Below the pieces are notes generated by a model, which saw only the letters and a list, made by a program, of their open reading frames with translations, did no database searches and was not told where the DNA came from. The translations under genes were made by a program, and so were the position numbers. Below are positions 33,899 to 44,607 of a stretch of 64,000 nucleotides of DNA, one piece after another; positions within the stretch are counted from its first letter, which is position 1, and each line of letters opens with the position of its first letter. This DNA comes from Isoetes taiwanensis (Eukaryota > Streptophyta > Lycopodiopsida > Isoetales > Isoetaceae): positions 3,317,453 through 3,381,452 of the forward strand of contig JAJEKV010000099.1 of NCBI GenBank assembly GCA_021234155.1. Direction: 5' to 3'.

Positions 33899-33908
33899 CT
33901 ATTTATAG
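33899..33908 (-). promoter_or_regulatory. TATA box of the H3-like gene
   Basis: Minus strand CTATAAATAG followed, after AGATC, by TAGACCCCCCATTTCC. The context matches the promoter of the 507-residue gene (31722-31731), so the two promoters are probably duplicates. Confidence 0.7.
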
Positions 33909-33986
33909 GGGTCGATTTTTTTGGTCAAACTTCAAACTACCTTTTTGTGTCATCTGGAACGCCTAGAACACCTAAATTCAAGCATG

Positions 33987-34053
33987 GTCTCACACGTTGC
34001 GCCCAGACCGATAATGAAAAGTTCATTTTCTGTCCTGGCGCGATGTGTGAGAC
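33987..34053. promoter_or_regulatory. 67-bp palindrome, copy 3 (type A)
   Basis: Nearly identical to copy 1, including the non-symmetric core ACCGATAATGAA. One arm base differs (GCGATGTG). It lies about 80 bp upstream of the H3-like gene's TATA box. Confidence 0.85.
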
Positions 34054-34189
34054 ATGGTGGGTCCCGCTGCTATATTTTATACTTTCTAAGCATATAACAT
34101 GACAATTCTACTAATTCTTAGCTTAAAATTAGAATTATCAAGTTATTTTTCCGTAATTTATGACTTTTTTTGTGTGTTTCAAGCTGAAT

Positions 34190-34255
34190 GTCTCACACGT
34201 TGCGCCCAGCCCGAAAATGAGATTCTCATTATCTGATTGGCGCGACGTGTGATAC
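34190..34255. promoter_or_regulatory. 66-bp palindrome, copy 4 (type B)
   Basis: Matches copy 2 in the left arm and in GCCCGAAAATGA. The core then reads GATTCTCATTATC and the right arm ends GTGTGATAC. It starts 203 bp from copy 3, mirroring the copy 1-copy 2 spacing. It is the most diverged copy. Confidence 0.8.
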
Positions 34256-34445
34256 CACCCTACTTTTTGAAGGTTGGCTCACCAATTTTAGCCTTTTTAT
34301 ATTTTCATTCATTTTAACTGTTACTAGCTTAGCATAAACCACAAAAATGAGAAAACATTTCCCCATTTTTCGAGGTTTAAGGATCCTATCAAGTTAGTAC
34401 TACTGGGAGCATGGCCAGTGCTTTGCTCTTGGTCTCCAAGAACAT

Positions 34446-34457
34446 GCTCTGATACCA
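34446..34457 (-). promoter_or_regulatory. Primer binding site (initiator Met tRNA) of element A
   Basis: Minus strand TGGTATCAGAGC follows the LTR end TGTCACA after one base. It is the standard plant Ty3/gypsy primer site complementary to the 3' end of initiator tRNA-Met. It sets the direction (right to left) and the upstream limit of the internal region. Confidence 0.92.
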
Positions 34458-34458
34458 C

Positions 34459-36025
34459 TGTGACATCCCCTATTCGCATACGGTGTGCTCACCGTATACA
34501 AACAAGAGTTCATCCCCCATACCAGCTCCATGCCGATACAGGGCCCTCCACATGACACTGCAACCGTGACGGGTTCCAGTGGGAAGAGTGAAGGGGTCAT
34601 TTTACCCCGTCTCCCTCAGGGCCTACCTAGCTGCGGAAGCGTAAACATACAAGTCAGTATACACTATCATCACATATCCACCTCGAAGGGTGGTCCATCA
34701 CATCTGCATGACAAAGATCAGCACAATACATATGGGAAGTCCTACCCAAGTCTCAGACTCAAAGGGATGACTGACGGCTTGGGTCTCCAGAGTTCATTGC
34801 AGACAGAATTCATGGCAATGGTTTTGGCTGGCATAAGAACATGGCTTAGGGTTGTCCACTCCATCCGCCCCTCCTGTGCACACTTTGCAAAGCGGTAGGG
34901 CCGGACTCGGGACCGTATCTCACGGTGCATAGCCAAAGGGGTTATTCTCGGGTTGCATCTCCCGGTCCGATGGGGCAGGTAGGGATCACTCCCTCCGAGA
35001 TCTACATGCCTGACTCAAGGTGACTAGAGGGCCTTTGCCGTCTTGACTTGAACCCAATGGAGGGTGACGATCACCCCACGGTGTCGAGCCCATGCCTTGC
35101 CCACACGCAGTTGGCAACCCATTAGGCCTAGTCCACGGTGATCCTGTGAGCACTAACACACCATAGGGATCGTTCAAGAGTCAGAACACGAACCTCCTTA
35201 TAAGCCAGTCTGGCCCCTTCACCATCAACCAGGTGTGGTTCTTGTACACAGGCCGAATCTATAGTGTGCTAGAGAGGCTAATCTAGGAGCATCTACTACC
35301 AAGCTTTAGGTCTCTACCCCCCTTCCCAATACAAGGAGTTCATAGAGATACATCATCCATATACATCACAGAAGAACTAAAGAACTAGATCTATTCTATA
35401 TCATAGAGTTAGGTTCTTTAGTTAGAGTCTGATATCTAGAGATCTAAAGGGCTGCTATGGGCAATTTAATAGGCTAAACCTACTGATTCTATGACTGAAA
35501 GACGGTTTAAGCTATTAATTTGCCTAAATACCTGATCCTTGAGTTGCTCCTCCTGACCTGAGTTCGACCATCCTGCTAAACTGCTCAAATCAAGGGAAAC
35601 TAATGGTGCAATTCTCTCAGACAGAGTCTGGGAGGCGGTTTTGACCCTTGGGGCAGCCAAAGCAGAGCTCTAAAACCCTAGAAACGAAAATTGGGCAAGT
35701 TAGGGTTTTCCCTCCTAAATAGACAAGGGGTTGGGCTAGGGTTTCCAATTATCCCCTTTAGGCATGTGGGATAATTGGGAATGGGCCCACTTGCCTTTAA
35801 TGGTTAGGTGGCAAAATGTGCCCACATGGAAAGGTGTGCACCTTAATAAATGTGCACATTGGTAAATGTGCACATTAATGATAAATGCACATACCTAGCA
35901 AGTTGCCCCCTAGGGGCTACCCGCCTGGCTACACGTCGGCGTACACGTCAGTCAGAGTGGCGTGTACCCGTGACGAGGCAGTACAATATACGTCCTAGGA
36001 CTGTATACTGTGCTGGAACGTCACA
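34459..36025 (-). mobile_element. 5' LTR of element A, 1,567 bp
   Basis: On the minus strand it starts TGTGACGTTCC at 36025 and ends GATGTCACA at 34459, next to the primer site. The TGTGAC/GTCACA termini are inverted repeats. Inside are paired AATGTGCACATT palindromes (35850-35900). The right border coincides with the point where family G coding similarity begins (36026, AAGGC), so element A appears inserted in a G element. The matching 3' LTR and target duplication are not visible, so the LTR call rests on termini plus primer site. Confidence 0.8.
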
Positions 36026-37252
36026 AAGGCTTACTCTGTGCCCTCTTGGTCTTCGACCTCATCCACTGTGAAGACACTGATTTGATCATCTTCCGCGTTG
36101 TTCAGCCGATGGCATACATCTTACATGACTTCTATCTGGCTCATACCCAGCACAAATTCAGAGGTGAGCCACATCGAAATTTTCACGGCAACCCTGATGC
36201 TCACTGGTTGTTAATGGATAACAACCCGTATTTGAAGGATCATGATCGCTCTCACACTCTTGGCTAGGAGTACATGCCTGAGCTTGCTCATCACTTACCC
36301 TTGTGGCAAGCCGAAACACTTGAACAAGTGCGGAAGTGTTTAGCGCATCCTGAGGATTTTCAGTTTGCACAAGTTTATATGCAGCACTTGGCAGGCTACA
36401 ATCAACTGCGTGCCCTTCTGGACAGTAAGACGATACCCACGGGTTGGGATAATCCTCCAGTCTCTACTCCGCTCTCTGCTTAAAATTGGGACCAGTGGTG
36501 CCGTGCTCTTGATCAAGACCTTGTTCGAGAATTCCGGGAGCTGGCTCAGCAGCCCACGCCCACGGGCCTGACTCCCTCTCCATATGCTTCATTGGGTGTC
36601 CCTCAACGCCCCAGGTTTCTCACCTCTGACTGGCGTCTTCCTTTTTAGACCAAGGTCATGGATGCCCACGCAGGATGGACTCCTCCTCAGATTTCCATGG
36701 ACCTCCGCTGGGATCCGCGATTTGTTCGACGCTCAGATTGGGAAAATGGTGCCACCTTGGACCACACCGAAAATTGGATCTATATTGCCAATGAGCGTGG
36801 TTGGCAAACGCCCGCTCATGCTGTTCATGGCCTTGATGCCTTCTTGCAGAATGCCGCCACCTCACCGGATCCTTGAGTTCACCGTCAAAGGCGGCTTCGT
36901 CTTCGCCTCAAGTGCCTCCGTAAGCTTCCTAAATCGGCAAGATCCTATCTTTTATTGCAGCTTAATACCGGGTCGATTGCCTTGGCCTCGACATGCCTTC
37001 TTATGGAATGCCGGTTCGTCCCTTCGAGGCGCATCGCGCCCTTGAAGACATGGTGCGGCTCCAGTTTCTCATTGATGCGAGATCACGCGCGGGCTCAACA
37101 CTCGGCGCTCTTCAAACCCGCCAGGACCTCGCCGGCAATTACCACAATGGTGCCGGCCTCCTCATTCCGTGAGGATCACTTTCAAACCGCGGGTTCCGCC
37201 ATCGGGAAACACTTCCTCCTTTTCTTCACCACGAGTGTCGTTTGGTGGGGAG
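36026..37252 (+). pseudogene. Family G retroelement internal region, partial (plus-strand copy)
   Basis: The first frame (to 36267) encodes ALLVFDLIHCEDTDLIIF and VVQPMAYILHDFYL, clearly homologous to the minus-strand frame at 43752-44417. Later frames encode AQVYMQHLAGYNQL and DLRWDPRFVRR, again with counterparts in the inverted copy. Frameshifts and a stop near 36267 show decay. The upstream part is missing because element A is inserted at 36025/36026. The protein family is unknown to me; with a downstream LTR and no pol it looks like a non-autonomous LTR element. Confidence 0.7.
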
Positions 37253-37841
37253 TGTTAGTCTGGTACGTCGAGTGCGGGACTATTCATGCATACGACGGAC
37301 CAAGTCAAGGCCAAGGATCCAGTTGCTCAGTCGTCAAAGGCCCCGCAGAAGACCAAGCCGCCGCAGGCCACGCCTTGATCAAAGCCCGTGGCCGGGGACC
37401 AAGAGGGCTTCAGAACAAGTGATGGGCCATCCACTTTGCATCCGGCGTCGGCGTGATTCGAGCATTTCAAGAGGCACCGCCCGGCATTCCACCGGGCCTC
37501 CTTCCAGGAGTCGGCACCGAAATCAGTCAGAGTGTCTATGTTGGGCCAAAGGCCCTTGTACTATATATATGAGTAGAGCTAGCCTTCATATTTTTAGATG
37601 AGTTTTGAGTCTTGTCTCACTTCTGTTTTCTCTCGATTGCGAGAGCTCATGTATCTTCATTGACATCAAGGAGTTGTTCTCATTATTGTGATCTTATTGT
37701 TCTCTTTTGTTCTCTCTTTTCTCTTTTCCCTTGTTCTTTTTGCAAATCCCGCGTGACATAGCTCCCGGATTCTCCTGTTTGATCCAAGGGGTCCTCATAG
37801 AGGGCTGTCTTGCAGGAGTTCCCGAACCCAGACCCCAAACA
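37253..37841 (+). mobile_element. 3' LTR of family G (plus copy), about 589 bp
   Basis: It follows the purine-rich TTTGGTGGGGAG, begins TGTTAGTCTGG and ends CCCCAAACA. It contains TATATATATGAGTAGAG and is matched by the inverted copy at 42414-42998 (585 bp) from end to end. An alternative end is the CCCAACA at 37856. Confidence 0.75.
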
Positions 37842-38639
37842 GGTCGGTTCCCAACACTTTTTGCCGAATAAAAATATATTGCAAAATTTTGCAATCGAAA
37901 TATCAAAGCTTGCCAAAAAGCCTTCTCCAAAAAGAAAACTCAGATGAATTCTTTATTTTTTTTATACCTTAAACGATGAGATAATTGATTGCAATTTGCT
38001 CTATTATACTAGTTCATAACTCTTCTAAATTGTTTTTTCATTCGGACATCGTTGATTCGATCTACGGGGCTCCATTCCTTTGTTGCTACTATTTGGTTCA
38101 ACAAACCCCTTCCCCATATTGGTTGGTGAGAAGGAGACACACACCAAAGGCCATCCGAGATGATAAAGTTTTTTTATACAAATTTGCTGCAGAATCAAAG
38201 CTTAAAATAACACTTGACAATCTTTTTCTTCTTGAAATTACACTAGAAGATAAGTCTGTCATCATTCTCCAATGCCAAGGAAAAGAGCATGAGAGCTAAC
38301 CCTGACATAATGGCACCAATGTTAGTTTAGGTTCTGGGTCTATAGCTTGCAGCAACAGTCCATGATTGTCGAATGCTACAAGGCTATTCTAAATGCTCAT
38401 GGATTGGCAAAACAAGGTGGATGGGAACTCCAAGAACAAGGACAATGACAAAGAATGAACAAATGAATCTAAACTGTATTGATGTTCGAAAAAGCTAAAC
38501 AAAAATGAAAAACAATACCCTTAAGAGTAGGACAAAACCTTAAACTTAAACGACGTCTCACCTACCACAGGACTAGATTAAAATTTGGACCTTAGATCTT
38601 GGATGGTCCAATATGATAGAGATATATGGCCGATGCCAC
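37842..38639. other. No supported gene
   Basis: A/T-rich spacer between the two G copies. A frame at 37985-38299 has no recognisable domain. Confidence 0.3.
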
Positions 38640-39260
38640 TTATGCCTGTTATATTAGTCCACAGGGCTAACAAGCTCCATCCACTTTCTTTACCTTAAGT
38701 TATTGGATGAAGACATATTGGACACTCTGGTACTAGTATCCTATCTAAAACCAATACAGTTTCCACAATAAGTAATGTCTCCAAATCTAAGCTCTTAATG
38801 CTATCAAGGGTTCCTTGATCATGGGTGGAGTAGGGATCTTCAATATCTAATTTTCTCATTTTTTGGTCGGAGAGTGGTGCAGCAAATCAAATAAAGTCCT
38901 TTTGTGATACATTTTTAATTTAAGAAAACTTCTAACACCATGCACGTTCTTTGTAACTGCTTTGGTTTTTGCTGGATTAATTGAGCCCTAAGTATTTGAC
39001 TCTTTTTGCTATACAAAGTGATATTTTTAAGCTTAGCATAGACTCGGTATCTGACCACCTCAACGGTATGTTAAGGATTTGTAGGCACCACGTATTAAAA
39101 CTATGTGTTTATTAGCATGTCATTTGCCTTAACAAATTTCAAAATTACATTGTAGGTTTGAGTAAATAAGAGCACATAATAGATATTGTATTTGGAGTTG
39201 CTGTAATCAATGCTTTAGGGAAGTCAAATAATCTACATTGACATTTATAATATACTTTAT
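38640..39260 (-). pseudogene. Highly decayed Ty3/gypsy RT-RNase H remnant
   Basis: The plus sequence parallels the antisense of the pol gene at 26564-28606 block by block. Examples are the stretch around CATCCACTTTCTTTACCTTA, the one around ACTTCTAACACCATGCAC, and the one around GGTGTTAGAAG on the opposite strand. The order is the same as in element A. No frame is open. This is an ancient copy, older than the others in the window. Confidence 0.5.
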
Positions 39261-42200
39261 TAAAAAATATATTCGAACTTAGCAAGTTATAAACACAACT
39301 GGTTTGCTACGAAACTAATGTAAAATCTTTGAAGACTTTCAATCTAGAAGTTCATCAGCCTTTTATCCCACAAAATTGACCAGAAATGTCCATGAAATTT
39401 CGAAAAACATTATATTTGAAAGTGCAAAGGACACAAAATTCAAAAACATGGTAAAGCTTGTTACATTAATGAATTTTTGCTTGCAGGCAAATTAGAGTTA
39501 GCCTACTTTGCTTCTGCAAGTTGAAACACATGGACATACGATTGGCAAGTATTCTACTCTAAGATTTTCAGGTTCCTCATATTAAAGATAAGGCCATTGC
39601 TTAATGGTTACCTGGACTCCTTGACATCACGCTTGAGCCAATACAAAAATGAGTTTAACCATTTAAAAAATAGCTTGCACAAAACTCGTGCTTTCAAGTT
39701 TTAGATCCTACATTTCCATGCAAGAAGTAGTGGAGGAATTAAACAAATGCCCTTTCTTCTAGAAGGGTAGCTCTGTACTTATTGTCTTTGAATTCTATTC
39801 AATCCAATAGCACTTCAAGAATGTCTAGCCATTGCAAATCAGGGCTGTTTTCATAAGGGAATACAACAAAGCCGAAATGCATGGAAAATTATGAAAGATT
39901 TCTACCAATCTGTGGTAAAGAACTTAAATGATAAATGCACAGTCAAGGTGTGTGTAAGATAAGTGTGTCTAGAGTGGATCACATCAATCATAATGGATAG
40001 ATTATCTAAGTTGAGGCAAATGGACAAAATTAGATCTGGGCTTCAATAATTTTCCTAGAAAAGTTATGTGCATAGGATATAGAAATTCACATAATAATGG
40101 AGACAATTTTCAGAGGAGGAATTGCATCTAAAAAATGTCAACAATTAAAAAATGTGCTAGCAAAATGCTCCTCATCAAGTTTAGCACATTAAATACTTTC
40201 AGTTTCAAAACAGTTCTTTTAGAATTGGCTATGCCACATGATGGTCTATAAGTAGCTTCAACTCTTCATTCCAAATAAAAAGAGATGTTTACCTCACAAT
40301 GAAAGCCCAAACCACCTCTTTTTCTCAAACTCCTTTCTCATGACCTGTTGCACTGTCTTCTACAATACTGTCCTCATTACGGACAATAGAGCATGATGGT
40401 GATTGAATTCAAGGACAAATCCAGGGGAATTACATGATATCCAAGTTGTCTTAAGATAAACAGACCTTTGAATACCATTGCCTTGTTTGAAAGTTTAGAG
40501 ATATAAGAATAAGAATGCAAGTGTTGCATGGCTCCATCCCAACAATTTCATTGGAGTATAACGTCCATCTTCGTATGGCGACCTTCAATTTGTCCTAAAA
40601 ACAAATACAGAATCGCGTGTGCAATATTTATAATCTATACTATACTCCAAACGACCTGCTGGAGCATGGAATCTGCCAAAATCAACAACATGAAGAAAGT
40701 GCCTAGGGCTTCGCACATCCATGCAGCCAACTCAAGTTCCCATGTGATGGTCTTTATTCATAATGGATATTTTTATTCAAGTGGTGTAACATCTTCAGCA
40801 TCAAGTAAGAAAGAGCATGATAGTACATAATTCAATTGATCTACATACAGTGCAACAACTCCGCCTATTATAGATTACAATGGGAAGTTAAAATCGCCAT
40901 CCTTAGACAGTGCAATAACACCTATTACAGATTATAATGCCAAGTTAAAATCAGCATCGTGACAAAAGAGCAATCCTAATAATTACAATAAGTACCTTTG
41001 CCATATTCACTTTTAGGAGAAGTTGAAGTTTCGAGAAATAGAGGTCTCCTTTCACAAAGAAGGGCTTGCTTTTGGGGTAAGAATTTGTACAACAACATAA
41101 TAGGGTTGCCAAAGTGCGCAATAAAAAGCAACCAACTCGGTACCTAATAATTCCTGTGCATGTAGAGGGTGTGATCAATTTAAAAAACATGCTGCAAATC
41201 CTTTTATGTTTCTACTTTCTAAATGGCATCAACTGGGTTAAAGCCAGATTTAGAGCAAGTTTGAGTATAACATCCGATTGTGGGGCCAATTTTGGAGCTG
41301 TTAGAATTAACATGCTGCAAAAAATCTACAATACATTTAATTGCAAGGCGAAACCCATTTACAAACTACCAAGCAGCCCACTACTATGAAGCACCAGTTC
41401 GAATATCGATATAGAAGTAACCCCAGACAAAAAGATGCATGGAAGAAACTACAACAGATTGTTTTAAGTTCAGCCAAATAACAATTACAAGCATTGTTAA
41501 AGCGACACACTTTAAGTCTACCCATCTCACTAAGACTTGAATTGTCCTGGGGAGCCTTCACTTATCCTTCGTATGTAGTCACACTTATTTTTGACTATAA
41601 ACCAAACTACAAAGCTTTATGGAATTAATTGTGCCAAAATAAATGAACAAAGAAGGACACTTATGGAAGAGCATGGAGAGACAGAACATGTTATTACCTA
41701 GATTATATTGAACTTGAATAGTTTACATCTCAAGAAAAACTGGTAGCCAGTGCATCAAGCAGAGCTTTTGCCCTTGATCAGGTAGAGCAATAATGCTTTA
41801 TGTGTTAGCGGACCTTCGTGCCACCTTGAATAACACATTATCTGAAATACCAACATCAGACCTGGAAATTTCTCTGCAACATTATGGGGTAATTATTCAT
41901 GACGGAGAGAGAACTACAATTTAACAAACATCTACCAGTTATTTAAGAATTCGTACCTATTCTGATTTTAAGCGCAACCTAAAAAGCATGCGGCCAAATA
42001 AAACTTCTCATTACATTGAAAGAACTTTGTCATCTGGCAGTTTTCAAGTTCAAGGATTGGATTATCAAATCTTTTGGTCAACAATCTCCATCTCTGCATA
42101 TACCTCTGCATATACCTAGTGTTCTAATCATGACTATTGCTTTTGCATTACCAATGAGGAAAATTGCTTGTATGATGGAAGACAATGAGATGAAACAGCA

Positions 42201-42413
42201 AATATAAAGTACCACAGAAAACAGCATATTGAAGCCTCATGGTTTTACCAGGTAAAAACAACATCTTATACATAGTTGCCTAAGCTTAGGATATCCATCG
42301 AGGCTTAGAACCGAGCAACATGCTAGGTCCTGAGCTTAGAATACCTACAGAAGCTTAGTAGGCAATATGCTATGTTTTACTTGATGAATGGTCCTATAAG
42401 AAATCATGCTAAC
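39261..42413. other. No supported gene
   Basis: A/T-rich sequence with only short frames. It may hold further decayed integrase of the 38.6-kb remnant. An inverted or direct structural boundary is visible only at 42414, where the second G copy starts. Small tandem words such as AGCTTAG recur at 42280-42360. Confidence 0.3.
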
Positions 42414-42998
42414 TGTTTGGGGTCTGGGTTCGGGAACTCCTGGAAGACAGCCCTCTGTGAGGACCCGTGGATCTAACAGGAGAGTCCGGGGGACTATGTC
42501 ACGCGGGATTTGCTGAAAGAGAAGAAAAAGAAGAGAACAGAACAAATGAGAGAAAGATGATAAGCTTCCTTGATATCAATGATGAAAATACATGAGCTCT
42601 CGCAATAGAGAGAAAACTGAAAGGAGACAAGACTCAAAACTCATCTAAAAACTTATGAGCTAACTCTACTCATATATATAGTACAATGGCCTTGGGCCCA
42701 ATATAGACACTCTGACTGATCTCGGTGCCGACTCCTGAAAGGAGGCCTGATTTGCAGGAATATTGGCGGTGCCTCTTGAAGTGCCTAGAATCACGCTGAC
42801 GCTGACGCGGGCGGTGACGGGCCATCACTTGTCGAAAGCGGCGCCTCTTGTTGATGACCAAAGGCTTTGACTGCGCGGGTTCGGCCGCTTAATCTTCGGC
42901 GGAGGCTTGGATGTCGACCCCGTGGTTGACCGAGGATCTTTGAGCTTGACTCGTCCGGCGATGCATGAATAGTCCCGTGCCGGAGGCACAGACTAACA
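42414..42998 (-). mobile_element. 3' LTR of family G (minus copy), 585 bp
   Basis: On the minus strand it follows the polypurine tract GGTGGGGGGAG, begins TGTTAGTCTGTG and ends CCCCAAACA. It has the same internal order as 37253-37841: TGTCTATATTGGGCC, a TATATATA box, GAGCTC near a poly-purine stretch, and GTGACATAG. The two LTRs are in opposite orientation 4.6 kb apart. Confidence 0.78.
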
Positions 42999-44417
42999 CT
43001 CCCCCCACCAAACGACACTCGAAAGTGAAGAAAAGGAGGAAGCGTTGGGAGGGGGGGAAGCCATGGGCCTCGAAAGTGATCCTCACGGGAGTGAGGGGCG
43101 GGCACCATTATGGTACCGGGCTGATGAGATCTTGGCGTGATTGAAGAGCTTGAGGTGTGTTTGGCCAAGGGCGGGGATCAGCATCAATAAGAAAACGAGA
43201 GCGCACCATGTCTTCAAGTGCAGCGGCGGGCGCCGGAAGAAATGTAATCGACACTCCATGAGGAGACAAAATGAAGGCCAAAGGCAACCGACACCGGCAT
43301 TTGGATTGCAAAGTGAAAAATGGGACGCCTACCCGATTTAAGGAGCTTAGCAAAATGCATTTGAGGGCAGCGCAAAATCGCTTTGAAGATGGACGAAGGA
43401 TCGAGGTGAGGTGGAGGTTACGCAAGAAGGTGTTGAGACCATGAAGCGCATCCGTGGCTGTTTGCCAACCAGCTCATTAGCAATGTAGATCCAATTGGTG
43501 GTGTTGTCCGAGTAGCACCTTCTTCCCAATGTGATCGGCGAACAAAACGTGGATCCCCACAGGAGATCCGCCGAGATCCGAGGTGGTGTCCGGCTGCAGA
43601 TGACCATCCATGACCTTGGTCCAAAAAGGAAGGCCAATCAGAAGTCAGAACCTGGGGCGTGGAGGTACGCCCGGGGAAGCATAGGGAGAAGGAACCATGC
43701 CCGGCGTGGGTTCTTGCCGAAATCTCCAGAATTGGACCGACAAGATGCGGATCAAGTGCGACACCAGCGATCCCAAAGAGAAGCAGAGAGCTGAGAGTTG
43801 ACAGGAGGGCTATCCCATCCCGTGGGGACCGTCTTGCTATCCAACAGAGCCTGTAACTGATTGTAACCAGCGAGGTGCTGCATATAGACTTGTGCATAGG
43901 GAAGATCTTCGGGATGTCCTAGATACTTCCTAATTTGTTGCGGCCTTAAAGTTGCGAGAGAGATAAATGATTGGCAAGCCGGTATGTACTCGATGAAAAG
44001 TTTTGGTCCGGCGGGATCCGCAAGATATGGATTGTTATCCTGAAGCACCCATTGCGCAGTGGGGTCACCCTGGAAAAGCTGGCGTGGCCCATTGCCAAAG
44101 TTTTCCTGTGTATCACCCAGATAGAAATCATGAAAGATATAAGCCATGGGCTGAACCACACGGAAAGTGAGAAAGTCTGGATCGGCACAGTGTATGAGAT
44201 CAAAGACAACAAGGGCACAACACAACCCTTTGTCTTCAATGGAGAGTTCTGGCCAAATCCGAGAAAAATCAGCACTGCTCAGTGGGATATCCACAGGGCC
44301 ATCAGCTGCATGCCACTTTGAAAGGAAGAGGTGGCGTCGAGCAACCACATAATCATGATAGCAGGAGGGAGCAGGGAAGTCAACTGGCATTCTTTGAAGA
44401 ATTGGTACCGTCGTCAA
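42999..44417 (-). pseudogene. Family G second internal ORF region (minus copy)
   Basis: The best frame is 43752-44417 (221 codons) with LCCALVVFDLIHCADPDF, QPMAYIFHDFYLGDT, VLQDNNPYLADP and AQVYMQHLAGYNQLQALLDS. Beyond 43752 a frameshift leads to a frame with GDPRFVRRSHWEEG and further pieces to the polypurine tract. The counterpart on the plus strand is at 36026-37252. No protease, RT or integrase is present between gag-like ORF and LTR, so the element depends on others for movement. I cannot name the domain. Confidence 0.65.
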
Positions 44418-44607
44418 GTTTTTGAGCCTCCGCCAGACCGGAATAGCTTGTTGCAGGTGTTGTTCGAGATCACGGATCCGGATTTTCCTTTTGAGTAGGA
44501 GGCGGATCGGGTCACGGACCCGTTCGAGAAGGATTGACCTGGGAGGAAGATTTCCCAGTGTATTGAGGCGAACCCAAACAATCTGGGCGTCATCGAAGTA
44601 TTTTCAT

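Noticed and set aside
31922-34255. CRISPR array or MITE as explanation of the repeated palindromes
   Set aside because: Only four copies in two pairs with 200-bp spacing, plant context, and no flanking target duplications seen; promoter elements fit better.
34459-36025. Interpretation of this segment as a host gene with tRNA site
   Set aside because: TG...CA inverted ends and the adjacent TGGTATCAGAGC identify an LTR with primer site; no tRNA cloverleaf is visible.
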